The notes beneath the pieces were generated by a model that was given only the letters and a program-made list of their open reading frames with translations, did no database searches and had not been told where the DNA came from. Source: Mycobacterium kiyosense (GTDB lineage: Bacteria; Actinomycetota; Actinomycetes; Mycobacteriales; Mycobacteriaceae). Taken from it: a stretch of 64,000 nt of DNA. This document shows positions 36,499 to 44,962 of the stretch, one piece after another. The stretch's first letter is position 1; every line of letters begins with the position of its first letter. Location of the stretch: assembly GCA_021654635.1 (NCBI GenBank), contig AP025179.1:868001-932000 (forward strand), read 5' to 3'. The position numbers and the translations under genes are program-made.

Positions 36499-37178
36499 GG
36501 CTGTTGAACTCCATCCTGGTCGATGGTGAGGTTGCCGCAGCTGATCGTCTGCGCGGATGTCACCTCGGGGTCTGCTGTCGAGGCGGCCGCCAGCGTATCG
36601 GAGCGTCCGGTGGTGGCGCGGGTGCCGTCCAGGTTGATCTCGGTGCGGTGCACGGTCCACTGGCCGCCGTTGTCGAGGGCTTGCAGTGCGACCAGGCGAC
36701 GGCCGTCGCCAAGGTCGCTGCAGCCGACGCCGGTGCCGCTGTCGCGCAGGTTCTGCAAGTCGAAAACGAACGGCTTGCCGGAGCGGCTGTCCACCACCGT
36801 CCGGAGCTCGCATTGGGCGAACACGAACAGCTGTGCGCCGCGGCCGTCGCTGACCAGGATCTGGGTTTCTCCGTTCTGCTGCGCGTCAACAGCCAAGGCG
36901 CGCAATGGAATCGGACTTGCCGATACGATCGGCACGCCGATCCTGGCGCCGCTTGCGGTACTGACCCCCACCAGTCGGTTCGTGGCGCCGTTGTCGCCCT
37001 GCTGTAGTCCGATCCACAGCGCGTCGGGCAGTCCGTCGCCGTCGAGGTCGCCGACCTGGCGCTGCACGCTGCCGGGCGGCAGCGCAGCCCCGCCCGGCGG
37101 GCAGCCGGGGGAGGCGTGCGCCGCAGGTGCGAGGCCGAGCCAACCCAGCAGGACCACCACCGTCGCCGCGCGCAGCAT
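36495..37178 (-). CDS. Exported protein with FG-GAP/VCBS-like segment
   Basis: A 227-aa protein with a signal peptide (MLRAATVVVLLGWLGLAPAAHA, cleaved near residue 22). The mature part contains VGDLDGDGLPDALWIG, a Ca-binding-loop-like FG-GAP/VCBS motif, and three Cys that may pair. ATG 37178 overlaps the upstream stop (TGATG); ATG 37208 would add an Arg-rich n-region and is less likely. It sits between a DUF385 gene and menB, all three overlapping, in the place occupied by the VapBC genes in M. tuberculosis. Function unknown. Confidence 0.78.
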   Translation of the reverse strand: MLRAATVVVLLGWLGLAPAAHASPGCPPGGAALPPGSVQRQVGDLDGDGLPDALWIGLQQGDNGATNRLVGVSTASGARIGVPIVSASPIPLRALAVDAQQNGETQILVSDGRGAQLFVFAQCELRTVVDSRSGKPFVFDLQNLRDSGTGVGCSDLGDGRRLVALQALDNGGQWTVHRTEINLDGTRATTGRSDTLAAASTADPEVTSAQTISCGNLTIDQDGVQQP

Positions 37179-37633
37179 CAGAGGGCTTCGAATCGGAAGA
37201 CGGCGCATCGTCCCGCCAGCGCCTCGAACTCCTCGGGACGGCCGTCCTTGACCAGTCCGGACCGTTTCATGAAGCCGACCCCGGTGGGGACCTCGGTGGG
37301 GAACGACCGCAACACCGGTTTGGCCTCCTCCGGGGACAGTTCGACCATTCGTACCCGCTCGGTGCTGCGGCCGCGGGTCAGCGTCACTTGCCCGGCGGCT
37401 CGGACGTTCTTCACCCAGTCCGCGCCGGGGAAACCGGCTACCACGTAGCGCCGGCCGGCCAGCGTCATCGGGGTCACCGGGGTGGACCGCTCGGCACCGG
37501 ATTTGCGGCCTCGCACGGTCAGCACCACCGGACTCTCACCGCCGAAACTCAACCCCAACTTCGACAGCCGGATGAAGACCTTGTTCATCGGTTTCAGCCA
37601 CCACGGCGGCTTGACGGATTTGCCGTTCGCCAT
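37178..37633 (-). CDS. Ddn-like F420-dependent nitroreductase-family protein
   Basis: A 151-aa split beta-barrel protein of the deazaflavin-dependent reductase family: LTVRGRKSGAERSTPVTPM (cofactor phosphate region), VVAGFPGADWVKNVRAAG and a C-terminal domain. The Ddn subfamily uses F420H2, and in M. tuberculosis Ddn has quinone reductase activity; its position upstream of and coupled to menB makes a menaquinone link attractive but unproven. A second, shorter family member lies at 12897-13289. Confidence 0.82.
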   Translation of the reverse strand: MANGKSVKPPWWLKPMNKVFIRLSKLGLSFGGESPVVLTVRGRKSGAERSTPVTPMTLAGRRYVVAGFPGADWVKNVRAAGQVTLTRGRSTERVRMVELSPEEAKPVLRSFPTEVPTGVGFMKRSGLVKDGRPEEFEALAGRCAVFRFEAL

Positions 37634-37660
37634 GGCGCCGACGTTACCGCCAGGCGATCG

Positions 37661-37745
37661 CTGCGCGCCGATCCCTACGCGCCGATCCCCTGCGCGCCGA
37701 ACCCTGCGCGCCGATCCCCTGTGCGCCGATCCCCTGTGCGCCGAA
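37661..37745. repeat. Degenerate 14-15-bp tandem repeat, about six copies
   Basis: Units of the type CTGCGCGCCGATCCC follow each other from 37661 to 37745, ending in CTGTGCGCCGAACG where the 26-bp palindrome begins. Non-coding; the open frames through it are Arg/Pro shadows. Likely a strain-variable minisatellite. Confidence 0.8.
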
Positions 37746-37767
37746 CGTCACGCTAGCGTGACGTTCG
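37742..37767. repeat. Perfect 26-bp palindrome (REP-like)
   Basis: Arms CGAACGTCACGCT and AGCGTGACGTTCG meet without a spacer. A degenerate copy of the right arm follows at about 37781-37797 (GCCAGCGTGACGGTCG). Between fadD8 (end) and the Ddn-like gene (start), both on the minus strand; possible functions are terminator, REP element or protein-binding site. Confidence 0.75.
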
Positions 37768-37793
37768 CCGCCGAGCGTTGCGCCAGCGTGACG

Positions 37794-37876
37794 GTCGGGG
37801 GTCAAGGGGCCAGGGGTCGGGGGTCAAGGGTCGGGGGTCGGGCGGTCGAGGGTCGAGGGTCGAGGGTCGAGGGCGA
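37794..37876. repeat. 7-bp tandem array (GGTCGGG / GGTCGAG / GGTCAAG)
   Basis: About eleven heptamers; the last four units are GGTCGAG repeats (from about 37844). Purine-rich plus strand, so slippage-prone and probably length-variable. Ends 17 bp before the fadD8 stop. No coding value. Confidence 0.8.
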
Positions 37877-37892
37877 ACGGTGGGGGCATGGA

Positions 37893-39494
37893 TCAGCCCA
37901 CGGCGCGCCCGGCGCCCTCCCAGAACTGTGCGCGGACGGCCTTCTTGTCCGGCTTGCCCAGTCCGGTCAGCGGCAGAGCATCCACCACGACCACCCGCTT
38001 GGGCGACTGCACCGAACCCTTGCGTTCCTTGACCGCGGCCTGGACCTCGACGGTCATCGCCTCCACGGCGGCCTCATCCTGGGCGGCGTCGGCACGGAGC
38101 ACCACCACCGCGGTGACGGCCTCGCCCCACTTCTCGTCGGGTGTACCGACCACACACACCTGCGCAACGGACGGGTGCTCGGCGATGACGTCCTCGACTT
38201 CCCGGGGGAACACATTGAAGCCGCCGGTGACGATCATGTCCTTGACCCGGTCGACGATGAAGTAGAAGCCGTCCTCGTCCTCGCGCGCCATGTCGCCGGT
38301 GTGCAGCCAGCCGTCTCGGAAGGTCTCGGCGGTCGCCTCGGGCAACTGCCAGTACCCGCCCGCCAAAAGTGGTCCGCTGACACAGATTTCGCCCGGCTCG
38401 CCCTGCGGCACCGGCTTGCCGTCCTCGCCGAGCAGCGCCACCCGCGCGAACAGGGTGGGGCGTCCGCAGGAGGTCAGGCGCTTCTCGTCATGGTCGGCCT
38501 TGGCCAGATAGGTGATCACCATCGGCGCCTCGGACTGCCCGTAGTACTGGGCGAAGATGGGGCCGAAGCGGCGGATCGCCTCGGCCAACCGCACCGGGTT
38601 GATCGCCGAGGCGCCGTAGTACACCGTCTCCAGCGAGGACAGGTCGCGGGTCTGCGAATCCGGGTGGTCCATCAGCGCGTAGAGCATCGACGGCACCAGC
38701 ATGGTAGCCGTAATACGTTGCTCTTCAATAACTTTCAACACCTCGGCCGGGTCGAACTTGGATAGCACCACCATCTCGCCGCCTTTGACCACCGTCGGCG
38801 TGAAGAAGGCCGCACCGGCATGCGACAGCGGGGTGCACATCAGGAAACGCGGATGCTCGGGCCATTCCCACTCCGCGAGCTGGATCTGGGTCATGGTGGC
38901 GATGTTGCCGGTGGTGCCGATCACACCCTTGGGTTTTCCGGTGGTGCCGCCGGTGTAGGTGAGGCCGCCGATGTGGTTTGGCGGTAGGTCGGCGACCACC
39001 AGCGGCTTGGGCTCGTATTTGGCGGCCTCCGCCGACAGGTCCACCGCCACACCGCGCAACGCCTCGGGCACCGGCCCGATGGTCAGGATCCGCTGCAGGG
39101 AGGGCACCTTCTCCAGCAGACCCAGTGCGCGCTCGACGAACATCGGGTTGGGGTCGATGATCAACGCGCTGGCGCCGGCGTCGGAGAGCACGTAGGCGTG
39201 GTCGTCCAGCGAGCCGAGCGGGTGCAGCGCGGTGCGCCGGTAGCCCTGGGTCTGGCTGGCGCCCAGGATCATCAGCACCTCGGGGCGGTTGAGCGACAGC
39301 AGCCCAACGGTGACCCCGGTGCCGGCGCCCAGTGCTTCGAAGGCCTGGACGTACTGGCTGATCCGTTCGGCGAGCTGACCACCGGTCAGGGTGGTGTCCC
39401 CGAGAAACAGCACCGGTCTGTTCTTGTGCCGTTTGAGTGCGCCAACCAGCAGGTGGCCGTTGTGGGTCGGGTTGCGCAGCAGGTCGTCGCTCAT
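37893..39494 (-). CDS. fadD8: Fatty-acid-CoA ligase-type enzyme FadD8
   Basis: A 533-aa adenylate-forming acyl-CoA synthetase. ATP loop LTYTGGTTGKPKGVIG, YYGQSEAPM, GWLHTGDMARED, hinge VDRVKDMIVTGGFNVFP and the adenylation Lys in LTGLGKPDKKAV. Orthologous by position to Rv0551c. The acyl substrate is unknown; mycobacterial FadD proteins activate fatty acids for degradation or feed polyketide synthases, and no polyketide synthase is nearby. Start ATG 39494 (MSDDLLRNPTHNGHLL). Divergent from the amidohydrolase, 65 bp apart. Confidence 0.92.
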   Translation of the reverse strand: MSDDLLRNPTHNGHLLVGALKRHKNRPVLFLGDTTLTGGQLAERISQYVQAFEALGAGTGVTVGLLSLNRPEVLMILGASQTQGYRRTALHPLGSLDDHAYVLSDAGASALIIDPNPMFVERALGLLEKVPSLQRILTIGPVPEALRGVAVDLSAEAAKYEPKPLVVADLPPNHIGGLTYTGGTTGKPKGVIGTTGNIATMTQIQLAEWEWPEHPRFLMCTPLSHAGAAFFTPTVVKGGEMVVLSKFDPAEVLKVIEEQRITATMLVPSMLYALMDHPDSQTRDLSSLETVYYGASAINPVRLAEAIRRFGPIFAQYYGQSEAPMVITYLAKADHDEKRLTSCGRPTLFARVALLGEDGKPVPQGEPGEICVSGPLLAGGYWQLPEATAETFRDGWLHTGDMAREDEDGFYFIVDRVKDMIVTGGFNVFPREVEDVIAEHPSVAQVCVVGTPDEKWGEAVTAVVVLRADAAQDEAAVEAMTVEVQAAVKERKGSVQSPKRVVVVDALPLTGLGKPDKKAVRAQFWEGAGRAVG

Positions 39495-39559
39495 GAACCC
39501 AGACTAGAACGTGTTGCAGTTCTGCCGATGCCGACCCTCGGCGGCTACTGTTTCAGCAC

Positions 39560-41158
39560 ATGAGCGCCGCCGAGGTCGTGATTACCGGGACCGTACTGAC
39601 CGTCGACGAAAACCGCCCCACGGCGGAGGCGATCGCCATCACCGACGGCCGCATAGTCGCTGTCGGCGACCGCTCCGACATGGCGCCGCACATCGGCCCG
39701 CAAACTCGGTCGATCGATATCGGGGACGGCTGTGTCATGCCGGGATTCGTTGAGGCACACGGCCATCCGCTGATGGAGGCCATCGCGCTGTCGGACCGCA
39801 TCGTCGACATCCGGCCCGTCACCATCCCGGATCCGCACGACGTCGTCGCCGCCGTCCGCAGCGAAGCCGCCCGCCGCGGACCGCAGGGTGCCTACCTGAA
39901 CGGCTGGGACGCGCTGCTGCAACCCGGCCTGCCCGACCCCACACTGAGCTGGCTGGACGCCGTCGCGCCGGACGGCCCGCTGGTGATCATCCACAACTCC
40001 GGTCACAAGGCGTACTTCAACTCTCGCGCCGCACAGCTCAACCGCTTGACCCGGGAAACCCCCGACCCCAAGGGCGCCAGATACGGTCGCGACGCCGACG
40101 GAGCGCTCGACGGCACCGCGGAGGAGATCGGCGCGGTGTTCCCCTTGCTGGGCGGGGTTATCGCGGCCGACAGCTACCCGGACATGCTGCGCGCCGAGTG
40201 CGCCCGGCTGAACCGGGCCGGGCTGACCACCTGTTCGGAGATGGCGTTCGACCCCAAGTTCGGTCCGCTGGTGCAGCAGTTACACGACGAGCTGACGGTG
40301 CGGCTGCGCACCTACGAGGTGTCCAACGCCGAGCTGCACACCGACGCGACCCCCGGGCAGGGTGACGACATGCTGCGCCAGGTCGGCATCAAGGTCTGGG
40401 TGGACGGCTCGCCGTGGATCGGCAATATCGCGTTGTCGTTTCCCTACCTGGACACCCCGGCGACCCGATCCGCGGGCATCACGCCCGGGTCCTGCGGCTG
40501 TGCCAACTACACAAGCGAGCAGCTGGACGAAATCGTCAACGCTTACTTTCCGCGTGGTTGGCAGCTGGCCTGCCATGTCCAGGGCGACGCCGGTGTGGAC
40601 GTCATCCTGGATGTGTATGAGCAAGCGCTGCAACGCAATCCGCGCCCCGATCACCGGCTGCGACTGGAACACGTCGGCGCCATCCGGCCCGAGCAACTGC
40701 GGCGCGCCGCCGACCTTGGTGTCACCTGCAGCATCTTCGTCGACCAGATCCACTACTGGGGCGACGTCATCGTCGACGGGTTGTTCGGTGCGGAACGTGG
40801 CTCGCGCTGGATGCCGGCCGGGTCGGCGGTGGCCACCGGCATGCGCATCTCGCTGCACAACGACCCGCCGGTCACGCCGGAGGAGCCGCTGCGCAACATC
40901 AGCGTGGCCGCGACCCGGATGGCGCCCAGCGGGCGGGTGCTGGCTCCGGAGGAACGGCTCACCGTCGAGCAGGCAATCCGCGCGCAGACCATCGACGCGG
41001 CCTGGCAGTTGTTCGCTGACGACGTGATCGGCTCGGTGGAGGTCGGCAAGTACGCCGACCTGGTGGTGCTGTCGGCCGATCCGCGCACCGTGCCGCCCGA
41101 GCAGATCGCCGATCTCGAAGTGCGTGCGACTTACCTGGCGGGACGCCAGGTCTACTGA
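39560..41158 (+). CDS. Amidohydrolase_3 (YtcJ-like) family enzyme (Rv0552-like)
   Basis: A 532-aa metal-dependent hydrolase. The HxH metal site is GFVEAHGHPLMEA near residue 60; further ligands lie in ACHVQGDAGVDV and RLEHVGAI; the C-terminal beta-sandwich portion has VGKYADLVVLSADP. Family members hydrolyse amides, formamides or related bonds, but the substrate is unknown. ATG 39560. Same length as Rv0552 (534 aa). Its last 7 bp overlap the end of the convergent wax-ester-synthase gene. Confidence 0.9.
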   Translation: MSAAEVVITGTVLTVDENRPTAEAIAITDGRIVAVGDRSDMAPHIGPQTRSIDIGDGCVMPGFVEAHGHPLMEAIALSDRIVDIRPVTIPDPHDVVAAVRSEAARRGPQGAYLNGWDALLQPGLPDPTLSWLDAVAPDGPLVIIHNSGHKAYFNSRAAQLNRLTRETPDPKGARYGRDADGALDGTAEEIGAVFPLLGGVIAADSYPDMLRAECARLNRAGLTTCSEMAFDPKFGPLVQQLHDELTVRLRTYEVSNAELHTDATPGQGDDMLRQVGIKVWVDGSPWIGNIALSFPYLDTPATRSAGITPGSCGCANYTSEQLDEIVNAYFPRGWQLACHVQGDAGVDVILDVYEQALQRNPRPDHRLRLEHVGAIRPEQLRRAADLGVTCSIFVDQIHYWGDVIVDGLFGAERGSRWMPAGSAVATGMRISLHNDPPVTPEEPLRNISVAATRMAPSGRVLAPEERLTVEQAIRAQTIDAAWQLFADDVIGSVEVGKYADLVVLSADPRTVPPEQIADLEVRATYLAGRQVY

Positions 41159-42615
41159 CTCTTGCGAGCGCGGGCGGCGGCGAGCAGTTCGTCCACGGCG
41201 TCGCTGAGGCACTGTTCGTAAACCTCGGGGTCGGGCAGGGCGGCACGGTCGGCGGTGAAGCAGAAGGTCACCCGGTTTCCGTAGCTGCCGATGCCGTTGT
41301 TGAGGCCCATCCCGTCGAGCACCGGGCCGAGACCGGTGGTGTCGACCATCTGCGCGCCGCAGAAGTACATCGGTGTCAGCGGTCCGGGGACGTTGCTGAC
41401 CAGGGTGTGGGCGGCTACGGCGCGTCCGCGCCGGCTGAGCGCGCGCACCGCTGCCCGCTGCACCGTGCCCATCAGGCCGCCGAGGGCTTCCTCCGACATC
41501 TCGATGAGCGAGCGGACGGGATGGGCGTCGGACTCCTTCACATGCGCGGTCGAGGTCACGATGCGCGCCAGCCGCTGCATCGGGTCGGCTTCGTCGGTCG
41601 CCATGGTGATGGGTGACACGGAGTACTCGTTACCGCTGGTGGCTGTGCTGGTCGCCGAGCTCGCACCGCCGCTGGCGCGGGTGCTGGTCGGCCGGACCGA
41701 GATCGGCATCATCGCCACCATCGCCTCGTCGGGCAGCTCGCCTTTGTCGCTGAGGTAGCGCCGGATGGCCCCGCCGACGATGGCCAGGCCGATGTCGTTG
41801 ATCTTGGCCTCCGGCATTGCGGTGCGGATCTCCTTGAGGACGTCCAGCGTGGTGTACGCGGTGCCGAAGACGCGGTGGGGCGAGACGATCTGGTTGAAGC
41901 GGGTCGCTTTGGGCAGCGACGCGGGCGACGTGACGTCGGGGTCGCGGTTGTCGAGTACCAGCGTGGGCAGCTGGCGCGCGACCTTGCGGACTCGGCCCAG
42001 CACATCGAAGGGCCGGGTGATGCCGTGCAGCGCGGCCCGGCTGAGCAGGCCGGCGTCGGAGGGGATGGGGTCGGGCTCCCAGTGGTAGCCCTCGGGCACC
42101 GGCGGCGGCGCTCCGTCGGGTTCGTGGGTGTGGATCGCGGTGAGGATCTCGGCGCCGGCGACACCGTCGATTGCGGCGTGGTGGATACGAAGGAACACGG
42201 CGAAGGCGCCCTCCGGTAGGTGGTCGACGCCGTCAAGGCCGTCGATCAGGTACAGCTCCCAGGGCGGCCGGGTGAGGTCCAGGGGCCGGGCGTGGATGCG
42301 AGCGATCTGCGTGCACAGCTGCCGCCAGCTCCCGGGCCGGGGTAGCGCGATGTGCCGCACGTGGTACTCGAGGTCGAAGTCGCCGTCCCGGATCCACCAG
42401 GGCCGGTCGGCGCCGAAGGGTACGTGCACGAGCCGTTCCCGGAAGCTCTCGGCGACGTGGAGTCGGGCCTGGATGTAGGTGAGCACCTCCTCGTAGGTGA
42501 CGGGCTCGCCATTGCGGGTCGAGGGGTCGTAGATGCCGACGATGCCGACGGTGTTGTGGGCATTCGAGGTGTCCAGTGACACCATCGTCCAGTCAGCGCT
42601 GGACAGCTGCCGCAT
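41152..42615 (-). CDS. Wax ester synthase / diacylglycerol acyltransferase (WS/DGAT, Tgs-like)
   Basis: A 487-aa acyl-CoA-dependent O-acyltransferase making triacylglycerol or wax esters, membrane-associated. The catalytic HHxxxDG motif is RIHHAAIDGVAGAE near residue 145; the N-terminal LSSADWTMVSLDTSNAHN and the late VSNVPGPLTPMYFCGAQM are family hallmarks. An unusual Ser/Thr-rich stretch (~310-335, TSTRASGGASSATSTATSG) replaces the more usual sequence after ISVRP. Its downstream neighbour in the reading direction is convergent; upstream lies a hydrolase gene on the same strand. Not at this position in M. tuberculosis. Confidence 0.93.
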   Translation of the reverse strand: MRQLSSADWTMVSLDTSNAHNTVGIVGIYDPSTRNGEPVTYEEVLTYIQARLHVAESFRERLVHVPFGADRPWWIRDGDFDLEYHVRHIALPRPGSWRQLCTQIARIHARPLDLTRPPWELYLIDGLDGVDHLPEGAFAVFLRIHHAAIDGVAGAEILTAIHTHEPDGAPPPVPEGYHWEPDPIPSDAGLLSRAALHGITRPFDVLGRVRKVARQLPTLVLDNRDPDVTSPASLPKATRFNQIVSPHRVFGTAYTTLDVLKEIRTAMPEAKINDIGLAIVGGAIRRYLSDKGELPDEAMVAMMPISVRPTSTRASGGASSATSTATSGNEYSVSPITMATDEADPMQRLARIVTSTAHVKESDAHPVRSLIEMSEEALGGLMGTVQRAAVRALSRRGRAVAAHTLVSNVPGPLTPMYFCGAQMVDTTGLGPVLDGMGLNNGIGSYGNRVTFCFTADRAALPDPEVYEQCLSDAVDELLAAARARKSQ

Positions 42616-42652
42616 GGTCCCTCCTCAGGTTCCGCGCGAGGTTGCGCACGAC

Positions 42653-43843
42653 TCAGTGTCGCAGCCCGCACGATGTGAGCACGGCGGCGATGTGGTCGTC
42701 GTAGTCCCGGTCGCGCCATGCGGTGACGTGACCGCGCGGGCGCCAGGTGATCGACGGCTCGTCCCAGTGCCGCCAGAGTTGCGCGGCGCCGCGCGGCGGG
42801 GCGATCGCGTCGACCTGCCCGGCCACGATGTGACGCCGCTCGTGCGGGACGAGGCAAGGTCCGGCCAGCGGCGACACCACCCGATGCACCAGCGCTGACC
42901 GATCGTCGTGCAGCTGGCGGTGCAACCGGCGCTTGGCGGGTGTTAGCGGCGCCGCCGCGGCCAGCGACGCGGCCAGGTCGCTGGTCGGCACGACTGCGAT
43001 CAGGCAGGCGAGGTCGCCGTCCAGCGTCGACAGCAGGCTGACCACGTAGGCGCCCAGCGACACACCCAGCACGCCGACCTGTGGCGCCTGCTGGTCGTCG
43101 CGCAACCATCGCAGCAGCCGGCGGACGTCCCACACCGCTTGGGTGAGCCCCAGCACGTTGTTTGTCGCGAAGATGTTGGAGGCGAACTGCTGGTAGGGGG
43201 AGAAGCCGCAGGCGCGCGGGCCGTGCTTGGGGAGTACCGGGAGGGCGACGTTGATGCCGAGCTCCTCGTGCAGGCGCCGCACGCGCAGCATTTTGACGTC
43301 CGACGACCGTCCCATCCCCTGTCCGTGCACGGCGACGAGCCACGGCCGCGGTGGGCCGGGGTGGCGGAGCAGCCGGACCGGCACCCTCTCGTCGGCGCCG
43401 TCATGCAGCCAGCGCTCGGCACCCGGTTCGCCCGGTGCGGGCCGCCAGCCGCTGTCGAACCACGCGAGCTCGACCCCGTGCGGTAGGCGCTGTAGTGACA
43501 CGTCGTCGGGCGCGTGCGGGGGCGGGTGCCGGCGCGCCAGGTCGTCGAACCAGCCGGCGTCGCGGTAGTACCCGACAGCGTGGTCGAGCTCGGCCGATGC
43601 CGCCGCGTAATGCTCGGCTGACCCTAGTGAGGACAGCAGCGGCATCGGGCCCGCGATCATGGCGTCGAGGGCGGCCGCCACTGCGAGGCCGACCGACGGC
43701 TGCGGAACCGGCACGCCCTCGCGCGTGGTGATGCCGCGTCGGGCAGCGGTCACCGCCCGCGCGACCTCGCCGGCGCCGGCCACCCCGGCCGCCGCCAAGG
43801 GTGCGGCCGCGACGGTCAGACCCAGCCGGGTCGACCGTCTCAC
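42653..43843 (-). CDS. Alpha/beta hydrolase, DGAT-linked
   Basis: A 396-aa protein with an N-terminal hydrophobic stretch (GLTVAAAPLAAAGVAGAGEVARAV, anchor or signal), an ~150-residue cap region, and a hydrolase core with VAVHGQGMGRSSD and the nucleophile elbow GVLGVSLGAYVVSLL; a C-terminal RGHVTAW supplies the likely His. It precedes the WS/DGAT gene by 37 bp on the same strand, so the two are probably an operon for storage-lipid or wax metabolism (hydrolysis and synthesis). Substrate unknown. ATG 43843. Confidence 0.82.
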   Translation of the reverse strand: MRRSTRLGLTVAAAPLAAAGVAGAGEVARAVTAARRGITTREGVPVPQPSVGLAVAAALDAMIAGPMPLLSSLGSAEHYAAASAELDHAVGYYRDAGWFDDLARRHPPPHAPDDVSLQRLPHGVELAWFDSGWRPAPGEPGAERWLHDGADERVPVRLLRHPGPPRPWLVAVHGQGMGRSSDVKMLRVRRLHEELGINVALPVLPKHGPRACGFSPYQQFASNIFATNNVLGLTQAVWDVRRLLRWLRDDQQAPQVGVLGVSLGAYVVSLLSTLDGDLACLIAVVPTSDLAASLAAAAPLTPAKRRLHRQLHDDRSALVHRVVSPLAGPCLVPHERRHIVAGQVDAIAPPRGAAQLWRHWDEPSITWRPRGHVTAWRDRDYDDHIAAVLTSCGLRH

Positions 43844-43893
43844 CGCTGAGCTCGCTGGGCAGTCATCGGTCCTCCGCCATAGCCACGTAGCAG

Positions 43894-43924
43894 AATAATC
43901 TTCTCGTTATTAGAGAATGATATT
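43894..43924. promoter_or_regulatory. AT-rich imperfect inverted repeat between divergent genes
   Basis: Arms AATAATCTTCTC (43894-43905) and GAGAATGATATT (43913-43924) match at 9 of 12 positions around a GTTATTA centre. In this very GC-rich genome such AT-rich symmetry stands out. It lies about 50 bp upstream of the hydrolase gene and 60 bp upstream of menC, so it could be an operator (TetR- or Fur/Zur-type size) or contain both promoters. Confidence 0.55.
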
Positions 43925-43984
43925 ACCACCTGTCCCGAGCGGTCCGCGGCGTGCTTGGTGCGCTCGGTCTGCGAATCTGAACCC

Positions 43985-44962
43985 GTGCCTTCGTCGACCA
44001 CCGTGGATGACCTGCTGGACCGGCTGCATGTCGTGGCGCTGCCCATGCGGGTGCGCTTCCGCGGCATCACCACCCGGGAAGTGGCGCTCATCGAGGGGCC
44101 GGCGGGCTGGGGGGAGTTCGGCGCGTTCGTCGAATATGGACCGCCCGAGGCCGCGCACTGGCTGGCCTCGGCGGTCGAGGCCGCCTACAGCGAGCCGCCG
44201 CCGGTGCGACGCCACCGGATACCCATCAACGCCACCGTGCCCGCCGTCAGTGCCGCCGAGGTGCCCGACGTGCTGGCGCGCTTTCCCGGCGCGGGTACCG
44301 CCAAGGTGAAGGTCGCCGAGCCCGGACAGTCCCTGGCCGACGACGTCGAGCGGGTGAACGCGGTCCGCCAACTGGTGCCCATCGTCCGAGTCGATGCCAA
44401 CGGCGGCTGGAGCGTGCCGCAGGCCGCGCGGGCCGCCGCGGCCCTGACGGCCGACGGTGCGCTGGAGTACCTCGAACAGCCCTGTGCGACGGTGCCCGAG
44501 CTCGCCGAGCTGCGTCGCCTGGTCGAGGTGCCGATCGCCGCCGACGAGAGCATCCGCAAGGCCGACGACCCGCTGGCCGTGGTGCGTGCCGGCGCCGCCG
44601 ACATAGCGGTGCTCAAAGTTGCTCCGCTGGGCGGCATTTCGGCGATGCTGTCGATCGCGGCGCAGATCGACATCCCGATCGTGGTGTCCAGTGCGCTGGA
44701 TTCGGCAGTCGGTATCGGCTACGGCCTGACCGCCGCCGCGGCGTTGCCGGAGTTGTGTCATGCCTGCGGTTTGGGCACGGGCAGGTTGTTCCTGGACGAC
44801 GTTGCCGACGTAGTCGAGCCCGTCGACGGCTGCCTTCCGGTCGGCCCGGTGACGCCGGACCCGGCGCGGCTGCAGGCGCTGGCCGCACCGCCGGAACGCC
44901 GGCAGTGGTGGATCGACCGGGTCAAAGACTGCTACCCGTTGCTTGTACCGTCGGTCGAGTGA
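43985..44962 (+). CDS. menC: o-Succinylbenzoate synthase
   Basis: A 325-aa enolase-superfamily enzyme dehydrating SHCHC to o-succinylbenzoate. Catalytic set visible: Lys pair in TAKVKVAEPG, metal ligands in IVRVDANGGW, LEYLEQPC and IAADESIRK, and the second catalytic Lys in VLKVAPLGG. The N-terminus VPSSTTVDDLLDRLHVVALPMRV matches Rv0553 from GTG 43985 (only its start is quoted as VPSSTTVDDLLDRL); GTG 43955 is in frame but adds ten unlike residues. The stop overlaps the next start (GTGA). Confidence 0.96.
   Translation: MPSSTTVDDLLDRLHVVALPMRVRFRGITTREVALIEGPAGWGEFGAFVEYGPPEAAHWLASAVEAAYSEPPPVRRHRIPINATVPAVSAAEVPDVLARFPGAGTAKVKVAEPGQSLADDVERVNAVRQLVPIVRVDANGGWSVPQAARAAAALTADGALEYLEQPCATVPELAELRRLVEVPIAADESIRKADDPLAVVRAGAADIAVLKVAPLGGISAMLSIAAQIDIPIVVSSALDSAVGIGYGLTAAAALPELCHACGLGTGRLFLDDVADVVEPVDGCLPVGPVTPDPARLQALAAPPERRQWWIDRVKDCYPLLVPSVE

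Noticed and set aside
37661-37876. Possible CRISPR array
   Set aside because: Units are 7 or 14-15 bp, contiguous and without spacers; no cas genes nearby.
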